A stretch of DNA of 64,000 nt from Martinezella tropici (GCA_000799755.1 JUHI01000007.1:267967-331966), one strand, 5' to 3'. Shown: positions 54,101 to 63,675, numbered from the stretch's first letter. Program-made: numbers and translations. The notes: generated by a model from the letters alone, not told the origin.

Positions 54101-55141
54101 ATGAAAGCTTTCATCAAGCTGGCTGCGGGCGCGGCCATCGTTTTGACCATGCAGACGGCTGCCTTCGCCAAGGATCTCGTCGTCGGCGTTTCCTGGTCGA
54201 ACTTCCAGGAAGAGCGTTGGAAGACGGATGAAGCAGCCATCAAGAAGGCGCTCGCAGCAGCCGGCGCCAAGTACATTTCCGCCGACGCCCAGTCTTCCGC
54301 TTCCAAGCAGCTGACGGACGTCGAGTCGCTGATTTCGCAAGGCGCCAACGCGCTCATCATCCTGGCGCAGGATTCCGACGCCATCGGTCCGGCCGTTGAA
54401 AAGGCTGCCGACGAAGGCATTCCGGTTGTCGGCTACGACCGCCTGATCGAAAATCCGGCCGCCTTCTACATCACCTTCGACAACAAGGAAGTGGGCCGCA
54501 TGCAGGCTCGCGAAGTCCTGAAGGCAAAGCCGGCGGGCAACTACGTCTTCATCAAGGGCTCGTCGTCCGACCCGAACGCCGACTTCCTCTTCTCCGGTCA
54601 GATGGAAGTGCTGAAGCCCGCCATCGACGCCGGCAAGATCAAGAACGTTGGCGAAGCCTATACGGATGGCTGGCTGCCGCAGAACGCGCAGCGCAACATG
54701 GAGCAGTTCCTGACCGCCAACAACAACAAGGTTGACGCGGTCGTCGCCTCCAACGACGGCACCGCCGGCGGCGCCGTTGCTGCTCTCGATGCGCAGGGTC
54801 TTGCAGGTTCCGTGCCGGTTTCCGGCCAGGACGCCGACAAGGCTGCCCTGAACCGCATCGCGCTCGGCACGCAGACCGTTTCGGTCTGGAAGGACTCGCG
54901 TGAACTCGGCAAGCGCGCCGCTGAAATCGCCCTTTCTCTTGCCGGCGGCAAGACCCAGGACCAGATCGACGGCGTCCAGACCTTCAACGGCGGCCCGAAG
55001 CACGTTGCCATGAAGTCCGTCTTCCTGACCCCGATCGCCATCACCAAGGACAACCTGAACGTCGTCATCGACGCCGGCTGGATCTCCAAGGCTGAAGCCT
55101 GCCAGGGCGTTAAGGCCGGCAGCGTTGCTGCCTGCAAATAA
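54101..55141 (+). CDS. xylF: D-xylose-binding periplasmic protein
   Basis: 346 residues with a signal peptide (residues 1-23, ending AFAKD). Blocks typical of XylF: VGVSWSNFQEERWKTDEAAIKKAL (about 27-50), GYDRLIENPAAFYITFDNKEVG, NFVFIKGSSSDPNADFLF-like region, and SGQDADKAALNRIALGTQTVSVWKD. GGGAGG precedes the ATG. It captures D-xylose in the periplasm for XylGH. No xylA or xylB is in the window. Confidence 0.93.
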   Translation: MKAFIKLAAGAAIVLTMQTAAFAKDLVVGVSWSNFQEERWKTDEAAIKKALAAAGAKYISADAQSSASKQLTDVESLISQGANALIILAQDSDAIGPAVEKAADEGIPVVGYDRLIENPAAFYITFDNKEVGRMQAREVLKAKPAGNYVFIKGSSSDPNADFLFSGQMEVLKPAIDAGKIKNVGEAYTDGWLPQNAQRNMEQFLTANNNKVDAVVASNDGTAGGAVAALDAQGLAGSVPVSGQDADKAALNRIALGTQTVSVWKDSRELGKRAAEIALSLAGGKTQDQIDGVQTFNGGPKHVAMKSVFLTPIAITKDNLNVVIDAGWISKAEACQGVKAGSVAACK

Positions 55142-55176
55142 GCACCCGGCTTGACGGGTTGACCCGAAGATAATGC

Positions 55177-55209
55177 CGACGCCGCAAGGGGCTTCCCGTT
55201 GCGGCGTCG
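55177..55209 (+). terminator. Hairpin between xylF and xylH
   Basis: CGACGCCGCAA pairs exactly with TTGCGGCGTCG around an inner GGG/CCC stem with a GCTT loop. It lies 35 bases past the xylF stop with no T-run, and sits in the same place as the chvE-gguA hairpin. Confidence 0.6.
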
Positions 55210-55433
55210 AATGCGGATGAGAGGCCCGCAACCAAACCCAGAATGGGAATGAAGGCCTCCCGCATGTGTTGCGTCATCGCATATCCGATCGGCCTGCCGG
55301 ATGGCGGTCGTGGAACCGGGAGAAACCGGGTGGGCGAGCGATGACGTCTATTGTGACCAGCGCGGATACTGCCCAGCGATCAAGAAAGAGCATTCGCGGG
55401 CCTGCGCCCAACTAGTGGGAGAACGGCAAAGCG

Positions 55434-56747
55434 ATGGCCGACATGACACATTCCACAACATCGAGCGGTCCGCGCAAGGCAGAGGAAGGTGCGTTTACAC
55501 GCTTCCTGCGCGCCACCGAAATCGATACGCGCCTGCTTGGCATGATCGGCGCGCTGCTGATCATCTGGATCGGCTTCGACGTCTACACCGGCGGCCTCTT
55601 CCTGACCCCCAGAAACCTCTGGAACCTTTCCGTTCAGACCTGCGAGATCGCGGTGCTTGCAACCGGCATGGTGCTCGTCATCGTCACCCGCAACATCGAC
55701 CTTTCCGTCGGCTCGCTGCTCGGTTTCGTCGCCATGATCATGGGCGTCATCCAGGCGAAATTCCTGCCGACCTATCTCGGTTTCGACAGCTCCTGGACCT
55801 GGGTCATCACCCTGATCTGCGGCCTCGTCATCGGCACACTGCTCGGCACCTTCCAGGGCGTTGTCATCGCTTTCCTGAATGTCCCCTCCTTCATCGTCAC
55901 CCTTGGCGGGCTTCTCGCCTGGCGCGGCCTTGCCTGGTACGTCACCAGCGGTCAGACGGTCGCACCGCTCGACGCCACCTTCCGCATCATGGGCGGCGGC
56001 GCAGAAGGCTCGATCGGCGCGACATGGAGCTGGATACTCGGCGTGCTTGCCTGCGTCTTCATCGTCCTGGGCATCATCGGCGGACGCCATCAGCGCAAAC
56101 GCTTCAACTTCCCGCGCCGGCCGCTCTGGGCCGAATATTTCCTCGCCATCCTCGGCTCGGCCCTCGTCCTCGGCACCATCTACGTCTTCAACATCTACTA
56201 CTGGCCCGTCGGCATCGCGAAGAAATATGCGACCGAGCACAACATTCCCTGGCCGGAAACCGGGCTCGACATCCCCTACGGCATTGCCGTGCCCGTGCTC
56301 ATCGCCGTCGGCATCGGCATCGTCATGACTTTCATCGCAACCCGCCTGCGCTTCGGCCGCTATGTCTTCGCGATCGGCGGCAACCCGGAAGCGGCCGAAC
56401 TCGCCGGCATCAAGACCCGCTGGGTGACGGTGCGCATCTTCGCGCTTATGGGCTTGCTCGCAGCCGTCGCTGCGGCCATCTCCACGGCCCGCCTGAACGC
56501 CGCCGCCAACTCGCAGGGCACGACCTACGAACTCTTCACTATCGCTGCGGCCGTCATCGGCGGCACCTCGCTTGCCGGCGGCAGCGGCACGATCGCCGGC
56601 GCCATGCTCGGCGCCCTTGTCATGCAATCGCTGCAATCGGGCATGGGGCTCGCCAATGTCGACACGCCGATCCAGAACGTCGTCGTTGGCGTCGTGCTCG
56701 TCATCGCCGTCTGGCTCGACATCGTCTACCGCTCGCGCGCCAAGTAA
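55434..56747 (+). CDS. xylH: D-xylose ABC transporter permease
   Basis: 437 residues, longer than usual ribose-type permeases as expected for XylH. About ten to twelve membrane helices; marker segments VLVIVTRNIDLSVGSLLGFVAM (about residues 82-103), the extra central loop around GGRHQRKRFNFPRRP and the cytoplasmic FAIGGNPEAAELAGIKTRW. It makes the channel with XylG. 292 bases separate it from xylF, holding only the hairpin at 55177. Confidence 0.93.
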   Translation: MADMTHSTTSSGPRKAEEGAFTRFLRATEIDTRLLGMIGALLIIWIGFDVYTGGLFLTPRNLWNLSVQTCEIAVLATGMVLVIVTRNIDLSVGSLLGFVAMIMGVIQAKFLPTYLGFDSSWTWVITLICGLVIGTLLGTFQGVVIAFLNVPSFIVTLGGLLAWRGLAWYVTSGQTVAPLDATFRIMGGGAEGSIGATWSWILGVLACVFIVLGIIGGRHQRKRFNFPRRPLWAEYFLAILGSALVLGTIYVFNIYYWPVGIAKKYATEHNIPWPETGLDIPYGIAVPVLIAVGIGIVMTFIATRLRFGRYVFAIGGNPEAAELAGIKTRWVTVRIFALMGLLAAVAAAISTARLNAAANSQGTTYELFTIAAAVIGGTSLAGGSGTIAGAMLGALVMQSLQSGMGLANVDTPIQNVVVGVVLVIAVWLDIVYRSRAK

Positions 56748-56762
56748 AAGGAATTCTGAACC

Positions 56763-57545
56763 ATGACGGATCAAACCACTCCGCTTGTGGAAATGAAGAA
56801 CATTTCCATCTCCTTCGGCGGCATCCACGCGGTCGACAATGCCTCGGTGGACCTCTACCCCGGCGAAGTCGTCGCACTGCTCGGCCATAACGGCGCCGGC
56901 AAGTCGACGCTGATCAAGATCCTGTCGGGCGCCTACAAGCGCGACAGCGGCGATATTCTGATCAACGGCGAACCCGCCGATATCCGCAGCCCGCGCGACG
57001 CCAAGAAATACGGTATCGAGACGATCTACCAAACGCTCGCCGTCGCCGATAATGTCGACGCCGCCGCCAACCTCTATCTCGGCCGCGAGCTGCAGACCCG
57101 ATGGGGTACGCTCGACGACGTCGCGATGGAGGCCAAGGCCCGCGAAGTGATGGGGCGCCTCAACCCCAACTTCAAGCGCTTCAAGGAGCCGGTGAAGGCG
57201 CTTTCCGGCGGCCAGCGCCAGTCGGTCGCGATCGCTCGCGCCATCCTCTTCGATGCCCGCATCCTGATCATGGACGAGCCGACAGCGGCACTCGGGCCCC
57301 AGGAAACGGCGCAGGTCGGCGAGCTGATCAAGCAGCTGAAGAAGGAAGGCATCGGCATCTTCCTCATCAGCCACGACATCCACGACGTCTTCGACCTCGC
57401 CGACCGCGTCTCGGTCATGAAGAACGGCCAGGTCGTCGGCCATGCCCGTACCGAAGACGTCACCAAGGACGAAGTGCTGGGCATGATCATCCTCGGCAAG
57501 GTCCCGCCAAAGGCCATCCCCGGCCCCGGCGCGATGAAAGAATAG
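56763..57545 (+). CDS. xylG: D-xylose ABC transporter ATP-binding protein
   Basis: 260 residues with a single ATPase domain: Walker A GHNGAGKST (about residues 41-49), signature LSGGQRQSVAIA, Walker B ILIMDEPTAAL and switch His in FLISHDIHD. E. coli XylG carries two fused domains of about 510 residues; this half-length form is common in rhizobial systems and must act as a dimer. Starts 15 bases after xylH. Confidence 0.93.
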   Translation: MTDQTTPLVEMKNISISFGGIHAVDNASVDLYPGEVVALLGHNGAGKSTLIKILSGAYKRDSGDILINGEPADIRSPRDAKKYGIETIYQTLAVADNVDAAANLYLGRELQTRWGTLDDVAMEAKAREVMGRLNPNFKRFKEPVKALSGGQRQSVAIARAILFDARILIMDEPTAALGPQETAQVGELIKQLKKEGIGIFLISHDIHDVFDLADRVSVMKNGQVVGHARTEDVTKDEVLGMIILGKVPPKAIPGPGAMKE

Positions 57546-57567
57546 GCTAACCAGGCCACCGACAACG

Positions 57568-57594
57568 AGGCCGCGCGCCAAAAGCCCGCGGCCT
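57568..57594. terminator. Hairpin after xylG
   Basis: AGGCCGCG and CGCGGCCT form an 8-bp stem around an 11-base loop, 22 bases after the xylG stop. No T-run, so a weak terminator at best. Confidence 0.45.
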
Positions 57595-57705
57595 ATCCCA
57601 CCAAAACGTCCGATCCCGCGCTTTCTTGAATTTTCCGCATTGAAGCCAAGCGCTTCCTAGGCTAAGAACCAGCCATCGGACAGGCGATTCAGGTCGTCAC
57701 GGCAT

Positions 57706-57779
57706 GCACCCGTAGCTCAGCTGGATAGAGTGTTGGATTCCGATTCCAAAGGTCACAGGTTCGAATCCTGTCGGGTGCG
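57706..57779 (+). tRNA. tRNA-Arg (anticodon CCG)
   Basis: A full cloverleaf can be drawn: acceptor GCACCCG/CGGGTGC, D arm GCTC/GAGT (one G-T pair), anticodon stem TTGGA/TCCAA with loop TTCCGAT (anticodon CCG, reading CGG), T arm ACAGG/CCTGT with TTCGAAT loop, discriminator G. CCA is not encoded. It is followed by an integrase gene, so its 3' half probably served as attachment site. Confidence 0.93.
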
Positions 57780-57846
57780 TTTCCCAACTTACTGATTTTA
57801 TTGATTTATCAGTCTTTGCTTGTCCTCACGCACACAGGAAAATAAG

Positions 57847-57867
57847 CTAGCTCAGTCCTAGCTCAGT
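57847..57867. repeat. Tandem 10-bp repeat between tRNA and integrase
   Basis: CTAGCTCAGT occurs at 57847-57856 and again at 57858-57867, an 11-base period (about one helical turn). The TAGCTCAG core also occurs in the D arm of the adjacent tRNA. A candidate arm-type binding site for the integrase or its excisionase. Confidence 0.45.
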
Positions 57868-57986
57868 AGCACATACCCTTCGGAATTTCTCAATGATTTC
57901 AACGTAGCGTTATGGGGCTCGGATGCGGAGCCAGCGCAGTTTCAGCGCAGCGCTCCGACCGAAGTAACTCCGTTGGAGCCCAAGTT

Positions 57987-59441
57987 ATGTTGCAGCGTAC
58001 CCCCGAATCGACAAACGCCCCTTTCACGCTTTTTCAACGTGAAGGCACCCGAAACTGGTCCATGCGCTATTCGCTTGGCGGTAGACAGATCAAGAAATCA
58101 CTCAAGACCGCCAACTACGATACCGCGCTGCAGCGGGCTAACGAAATTTATCACGAACAGAAGTACCGACATAAACAGGGCCTGTCGCTGATCCAGCATC
58201 CCTTCTGTGAAGTCGCCGAGGAGTTTATCGAAAAGGTCTGCGCCGAAGCCGAGCGTGACGAACGCAGCCATTATCACCCCACATTCTGGCCTCCGATCAT
58301 CCGGCGCTTTCCTATTGCTTACTTCGAGGACAAGGCCATCGACCTCATCACCACCGCCGATGTCGAACGCTATCTTGAATGGCGCAAGACTTATTGGACA
58401 ACCGGGCCGGGATCGAAGATCGAGAAAATCCGCTGCAAGCGGGAAGATGGCCGCGTCTTCTCCCGCGCTGCCCCGCGGAAAGTTGCTGCACTGACGACCA
58501 TGAAAGGCGAAATGGTCATCATCCGCGAGCTTTTCCGGCAGGCGTCAAGATGGGGCTATTGCAAGCCACTGGAGTTGCCAACCGTTGGAGCGAGAAAAAA
58601 GCCCGACAATCGCCGTCCCGGCTTCAAACCAGAGGAATACGAAAAGCTGGTTGCCAAGAGCATTGAGCGTATCAATGAACACCATACAAAGCTAAAAGTC
58701 ATCAAGGCCAAGGATGGCCGTGTCTGGACACAAAGGGCCGTGACAGAGGGCATACGCGCCGACCGTATTCGGCTGCACGCCTATATTGAGTTAATGGCCA
58801 ATTCCGGCCTGCGTCCCACGGAGGCAAAGAACCTGACCTGGGCCGACATCTCGCTTTTTCGGGAAACACGGCACCTACCACTTTACCAACAAGATGCCCG
58901 CTTGGCGGTTCACGGCAAGAGCAAACATGGCAACGCCGTACCGCTTTACGGAGCGCTATCGGCGCTAGGCATGCTTTGGGACCTGTTTGTCTACGATATG
59001 GGACGCGAGCCTCAAGACGGCGATCCGGTCTTTGCGGACGAGAAAGGCAATCGCATCCTATCATTCAAGAAAAGCCTGAATGCGCTTCTGATCGCGGCTG
59101 GCTTGGAAAGGGACAATCGCGGCGTTCGTCGCACCTCTTATTCGTTCCGGCACTTCTACATCTCGCAGATGCTCGCCAACAACGTCTCTGTCCACCACGT
59201 TGCACGCAATACCCGTACATCGCTTGCGATGATCGACAAGCACTATGCGCAGGTTAATACCGAGCAGATCAAGGATTTCCTCCGGCCCGGACAGGAGAAC
59301 TATGCTAACGAGCCTGTCCTGCTGGATGACGAGACCTACGATGAAATCAAGCTTCTCGAAAAACGGATCGAAGAATTGAAGCGTGGCAGCAAGGACGGAT
59401 CCACGGAGCAACAAATCGTAAAGCGATATCAAGGGATGTGA
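57987..59441 (+). CDS. Tyrosine site-specific integrase
   Basis: 484 residues from the ATG at 57987 after GGAG; an in-frame upstream start at 57912 has no ribosome site. The N-terminal part (FTLFQREGTRNWSMRYSL) is a DUF3596/arm-binding-like region, then a SAM-like core-binding domain and the catalytic domain with R in NSGLRPTEAKNL (about residue 275), K in HGKSKHG (about 312), YSFRH (about 388; the first His of the box is a Tyr here), and DKHYAQV with the nucleophile Tyr (about 421). It probably integrates the element at tRNA-Arg. Confidence 0.92.
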   Translation: MLQRTPESTNAPFTLFQREGTRNWSMRYSLGGRQIKKSLKTANYDTALQRANEIYHEQKYRHKQGLSLIQHPFCEVAEEFIEKVCAEAERDERSHYHPTFWPPIIRRFPIAYFEDKAIDLITTADVERYLEWRKTYWTTGPGSKIEKIRCKREDGRVFSRAAPRKVAALTTMKGEMVIIRELFRQASRWGYCKPLELPTVGARKKPDNRRPGFKPEEYEKLVAKSIERINEHHTKLKVIKAKDGRVWTQRAVTEGIRADRIRLHAYIELMANSGLRPTEAKNLTWADISLFRETRHLPLYQQDARLAVHGKSKHGNAVPLYGALSALGMLWDLFVYDMGREPQDGDPVFADEKGNRILSFKKSLNALLIAAGLERDNRGVRRTSYSFRHFYISQMLANNVSVHHVARNTRTSLAMIDKHYAQVNTEQIKDFLRPGQENYANEPVLLDDETYDEIKLLEKRIEELKRGSKDGSTEQQIVKRYQGM

Positions 59442-59545
59442 GCTGGATGGGCCGAACTTGAGGCTGATCGCTTGAGGCCCTTCCGATTACTCAGGCCGGA
59501 AAGTTCGTTCAAACGAACTTTCTTGCATGGAACATGTACTGCTGT

Positions 59546-61186
59546 TCATGCCGCAAATGCCCGGAACTGCCCGCTGATCCGGCCTTCTTGGACGTTGTAC
59601 GCGACCGCACCATTCGCGACGATAACAGTTACCGAGCAAGTGCCACCGTCGAAGCTGATCTCAGCGACAAGTTCCCGAATCGCGGCATGAGCTTCCGAGC
59701 GAAGAGCATAGCAGGTGGCAGCATCCTCAGCGGCTTCCCATGCTGTACGCAAAGTTTTAACACGGTCGCCGGTCAATTCGGGATCGTTATTTCTCGCTGA
59801 CAATCGTTGGCGCTCATTTTGATGGTGCCGTAGTTCAGCTTCAACGGCATGCCTTTCGACCTGTCTTGCCTTGAGCAAATCGAGAATAGTTTCCAGCGGC
59901 TGGCTATCAACCTCAACAGCCAGCGCCAATCGTTGCTCCTTGCGGCGAAGCTCGTCCAGTCGGATCGTTATCCCGGCAATTGTCTCGTTGATGTCGCTGA
60001 TCGCGCGATCGATACGGGTCGTTTGCAGCGCATCCGCAAGGTTGAGTTCCTTCAAGTGATCGAGAATAGTCATTTCGAACGGCTCGTAGCGGAAATGCCT
60101 ATTGCCTTCGGTACAGCGATGCCCGCGCACATAGTTTGCGCATACGAGATAGCGGCCGTTTTCGTTCCCTTTGACCCGGCTCATCTTCATCGTCATCGGC
60201 CCGCCACAATGGGCGCAGTAGCACAAGCCAGTGAACAGATTGGCAAACGTGTTGCCTTTACGGCCTGGTCTGCCGGGATTGCCTCGCATGGCCTGCACCC
60301 GCAAGAACAGGTCTTTATCGATGGCGGCGGGGAAATAATTCTCTATGGGATCGCCATCCGGCACACGCCTGCCGTCCTGCATGCGATGCGGCTGGAATGT
60401 GCCGATGACATCGTGACGACCAAGAAGGGCCTTGATGATGCTCTGATACCATCCGTCCTTGCTCTTGAATGCCGGAGTGCCGTCTGAATTCAGCTTGCGT
60501 GCGATCACCGTTGCGCCGAGCCCGCGTAGTGCCATCTCGTAGATCGTCCTCACTGTTTCCACGTGATGGTTAAGCGTAAACTCGTATCGATTCGCATCGA
60601 TCCTTCGGGCGTCGATCCATGCGGGTGTCAGTCCGGTGATATGCCCTTTGCCTTCCCGGGCCTGCTCGCGTTTACGCTTGACAACTGCACGGATACGTTC
60701 GCTCTTCGTCTGGCTTTCCTCATGACCGCGCGACATGACCGCAAGCCCGATAATCAGTTTAGTCCAGTCACCGTTGAGCCTATCACGGCTGTAAATCTGC
60801 CGGTCCTCTCCCAACGTCGCAATGGTAATTCCCGCATTGATGATCGCCATGAACAGGGTCAACGCATCCGGCACGGCCTCACGTGAAAGGCGGTCGAGGC
60901 TTTCGATCAGCAAGTAGCTGCCCTTGGGGATTTCTCCGCTCTCGACCATGGCAAGGAACCGACCGAGCGCGCCGGTCTTGAAGTTCTTGCCCTTCCACGC
61001 GCTGATACCCAAGTCCTGTAAGCTGTCATCCAGAAGCAGAGAGTGTTCGTCCGCAAAGGCTTTCGACCGCTCAAGCTGCCTACGCAAGCTGTCGCCGCGA
61101 AGTTGTTTACGGGAGCTCATTCGCACGTAGGAATAGGCTCGCACCAGATCCGATGAATAATGATTGCCTGGGAAATCGTCCTGCAT
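59546..61186 (-). CDS. Large serine recombinase
   Basis: 546 residues with a strong AGGAGG ribosome site before the ATG at 61186. The resolvase domain has the catalytic Ser24 in SYVRMSSRKQ and the LLIESLDRLSRE segment; the recombinase domain and the zinc-ribbon (CYCAHCGGPM and CANYVRGHRC) follow, then a coiled-coil (about residues 390-470). It could integrate or excise a different element or invert DNA. It converges on the tyrosine integrase, so two integration modules are stacked here. Confidence 0.93.
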   Translation of the reverse strand: MQDDFPGNHYSSDLVRAYSYVRMSSRKQLRGDSLRRQLERSKAFADEHSLLLDDSLQDLGISAWKGKNFKTGALGRFLAMVESGEIPKGSYLLIESLDRLSREAVPDALTLFMAIINAGITIATLGEDRQIYSRDRLNGDWTKLIIGLAVMSRGHEESQTKSERIRAVVKRKREQAREGKGHITGLTPAWIDARRIDANRYEFTLNHHVETVRTIYEMALRGLGATVIARKLNSDGTPAFKSKDGWYQSIIKALLGRHDVIGTFQPHRMQDGRRVPDGDPIENYFPAAIDKDLFLRVQAMRGNPGRPGRKGNTFANLFTGLCYCAHCGGPMTMKMSRVKGNENGRYLVCANYVRGHRCTEGNRHFRYEPFEMTILDHLKELNLADALQTTRIDRAISDINETIAGITIRLDELRRKEQRLALAVEVDSQPLETILDLLKARQVERHAVEAELRHHQNERQRLSARNNDPELTGDRVKTLRTAWEAAEDAATCYALRSEAHAAIRELVAEISFDGGTCSVTVIVANGAVAYNVQEGRISGQFRAFAA

Positions 61187-61478
61187 GACCGCCTCCTTTG
61201 CGTCGGACTGCTAACACCAGAGGCGGTGAAGTTCGAGCGCGAGGGTAGCGGAGTGTAAACAGCTAAGCCGGCGTAAAGCTGCGGCTTACGGGAATGGGTT
61301 GATAAGACGCAGCGCAAATCACCGCTGGCTGCATTGAAATTACCGTGGTCCGGTCGGTTAACAAGAGATAAATTTCTCCCGAGTGTAAAACATTTGCCGG
61401 TACGCAAATCCGGCTGACGGAAGCAGAAACGCCTGACAGCAGGCCGGGCCTACAGATATGAGCAAAGGACGCCCCGAA

Positions 61479-62108
61479 ATGGAAAATCTGGCACGCCAAT
61501 TTTATCGGGATCAAAAAAAGGTGCTGGATCTCATAAGGAAGCCTAGTTCCCGTTCAGGATTTGATCCCGCAATTCATCGACTGTTTGGCAACGATCCCAA
61601 GCAGGGGAAGATGGTCAGGATTGGCAATCGCGATTACAGATATTCAAGCCTTGCGAAAAACCTCGTGAGCTTTCTGCCAGCGCGATGGCACGAGGAATTG
61701 GACAAGACGAAAGGCACATGGTCCGGCTGCGCGAATTGGTGGTCGGGCTATCCGTTTATTGCCTGGGTGGAGATACGAGTTGGCGATGATGGAACCACAG
61801 GATACCTTAAACTCGATGCGGAAGTCGGCCCTATTTCAGGTCATAGAATCCGCAAGGGGATTATAGACGCGATCAAGGTGGCCGCGTCTGCGAAAGGCTT
61901 AGAACGAATTCAATTCCCGGCTGGCGCCTCGGATAAGGGGCGGCTCTATTCGCGTTTTCTGCGCAAGAATTCCATCGCTGTGAACGACATTGACGACACA
62001 GGCGAAATTGAGACGAAATTCGTACAGCTTATCGCTGACTTCGGGCCGGAGTTCGAATTGGTTGCGAGCGTTATACCGGAGTTTTTGCGCTTGGGCGAGC
62101 TACGATAG
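61479..62108 (+). CDS. Unrecognised protein of the mobile region
   Basis: 209 residues from the ATG at 61479, eight bases after AAAGGA; an ATG at 61458 would add seven residues with a poorer signal. No family is recognised. It is probably soluble, mixed alpha/beta, with a Trp-rich middle (GTWSGCANWWSGYPFIAWVEIRV, about residues 80-102) and a basic C-terminal half (GRLYSRFLRKN). Convergent genes are absent; about 290 bases upstream lies the serine recombinase start on the other strand. It may be cargo of the element. Confidence 0.7.
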   Translation: MENLARQFYRDQKKVLDLIRKPSSRSGFDPAIHRLFGNDPKQGKMVRIGNRDYRYSSLAKNLVSFLPARWHEELDKTKGTWSGCANWWSGYPFIAWVEIRVGDDGTTGYLKLDAEVGPISGHRIRKGIIDAIKVAASAKGLERIQFPAGASDKGRLYSRFLRKNSIAVNDIDDTGEIETKFVQLIADFGPEFELVASVIPEFLRLGELR

Positions 62109-62282
62109 CCCTGTGAAGAAAACCACGCGGAACAGCTTGAGAATGGCGAGAACTGGGAGAGAGTTGTTGATCAACATTAATAGATGGTTTCAACGCGGTT
62201 AACACTTTGTTAACCAATTCCAGTGCAAAAGCGTTAACGAAATTGCTCGGCTTGATTGTAAAATCGAGTCTTCGCCGAGTAG

Positions 62283-62345
62283 CCCCAACGTAGCGAGTTC
62301 GCTCGTATTTTGGGGTGACGGTCTCGCCATTATGGCGAGCACCCC
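62283..62345 (+). promoter_or_regulatory. Overlapping alternative hairpins upstream of the flagellin gene
   Basis: Within the 331-base gap 62109-62439, CCCCAA (62283-62288) can pair with TTGGGG (62310-62315), enclosing an AGCG/CGCT stem. The same GGGG can instead start GGGGTG (62312-62317), pairing with CACCCC (62340-62345) around a CTCGCC-ATTAT-GGCGAG stem. The two exclude each other. The gap also contains five GTTAAC palindromes (62198, 62209, 62233, 62350, 62412). No gene is seen in it. Confidence 0.55.
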
Positions 62346-62439
62346 AGTGGTTAACCGTTAAAAGTGTTCCCACCCTAGCCTTTTCTGCCGGACCGATCAT
62401 GACGTCCGGCGGTTAACCTATATTCATGGGGCTTTTAAC

Positions 62440-63675
62440 ATGACCAGTATTTTGACCAACACCGCGGCGATGGCCGCCCTGCAAACCCTTCGCACCGTAA
62501 ACTCAGGCCTTGAGCAAACACAGCAACAGGTCAGCTCAGGTTTAAGAATTGGGAAGGCCGCTGATAATGCTGCCTATTGGTCCATCGCAACCACCATGCG
62601 CTCGGATAGATCGGCGGTTTCCGCCGTCTCCGATGCCATAGGTCTTGGACAAGCAAAGGCCGATACTGCCTATAGCGGCCTCAATGCCGTCAGCGATATT
62701 CTCTCTCAATTCAAGGAGAAGCTTGTCGCCGCAACCGAAACCAGCGTGGACAAAGACAAAATCCAGCAGGAATTGGATCAATATAAGCAACAGATTCTCG
62801 GGATCGCGCAGTCCAGCTCCTTCAACGGCCAGAATTGGCTATCCACAGATGTTGACGACATCTACGACGTCAGCGCCAATAGCGACACGGTCGCGTCTTC
62901 ATTCGTCAGAAGCGCCAACGGCACGGTTTCCGTGAATTCGGCCAATATGCATTTGTCGGAGACGTCGCTGTTCAACAGCACGGGCGGCGGCATCTTGCAA
63001 AAGGACGGCCGCGATGCGGGATCGATCGGTGGCCTACGCTATTTGACCAGTTGGCAGAATGGCTCCGAGATCGAAACGGGCTGGAATCCCTATAACGAAA
63101 GGCAAGGGACTAAGGCGAGCTTCGACTTCACCTTTTCAGGGCCCTTGACCTTCAATGACCCATCAAAGCAGATCAGCTTCGACGTGACGGTAGACGCAGA
63201 TAACCCGGCTGACGGCATTGACCCGCCCTATGCGGCCGGAAAGACCACAGCCGTTACAATCGACAGGTCGACAATCGATGCAGTGAACGCCTCGTGGAAT
63301 GGGGTGATCTCTACCTATACACAATATCAGCAAGTATTGAATTATGCACTTTCGCAGGCCAACACCGGGGCCGCTGCCACCACGTATGTTGACCTGAACA
63401 ATCAGCCGATCATCAATCGGGTCGGCATCTATACACAGCAGGATCGGTCAACCGGGCTGACTGGATCTTATGTTGAAGTCAGCAACTTCGCCAGTAACGT
63501 TGGCACCGGCGGGCTTGGGAATGCGTCGGACTACGGTTCACGCGGATCGGCGTTGACGCTGAATTTTACACCGTTCCAGGATTACAAGGATGGTGACGAT
63601 CCGGACGGCATCACAATCAGCTTCAATTTTTCGATCAATGGCGCAGCCCCGAAAACTTACTCCTTCAACCGTACT
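62440..63675 (+). pseudogene. Flagellin gene interrupted by an insertion sequence
   Basis: The first 412 codons encode a flagellin with the conserved rhizobial N-terminus (TSILTNTAAMAALQTLRTV, then QQVSSGLRIGKAADNAAYWSI), D1 helices to about residue 135 and a long variable surface domain. The C-terminal D1/D0 helices needed for filament assembly are missing because an IS3-type element begins at 63676; reading on into it gives 25 foreign residues and a stop at 63753. A GGGGC lies before the ATG. Non-functional as a filament subunit unless the rest lies beyond the element. Confidence 0.88.

Noticed and set aside
55380..57581. 733-codon minus-strand ORF over xylH and xylG
   Set aside because: The longest shadow in the window; opposite to two transporter genes with intact motifs, and composed of a low-complexity Asp/Gly/Ala-rich sequence.
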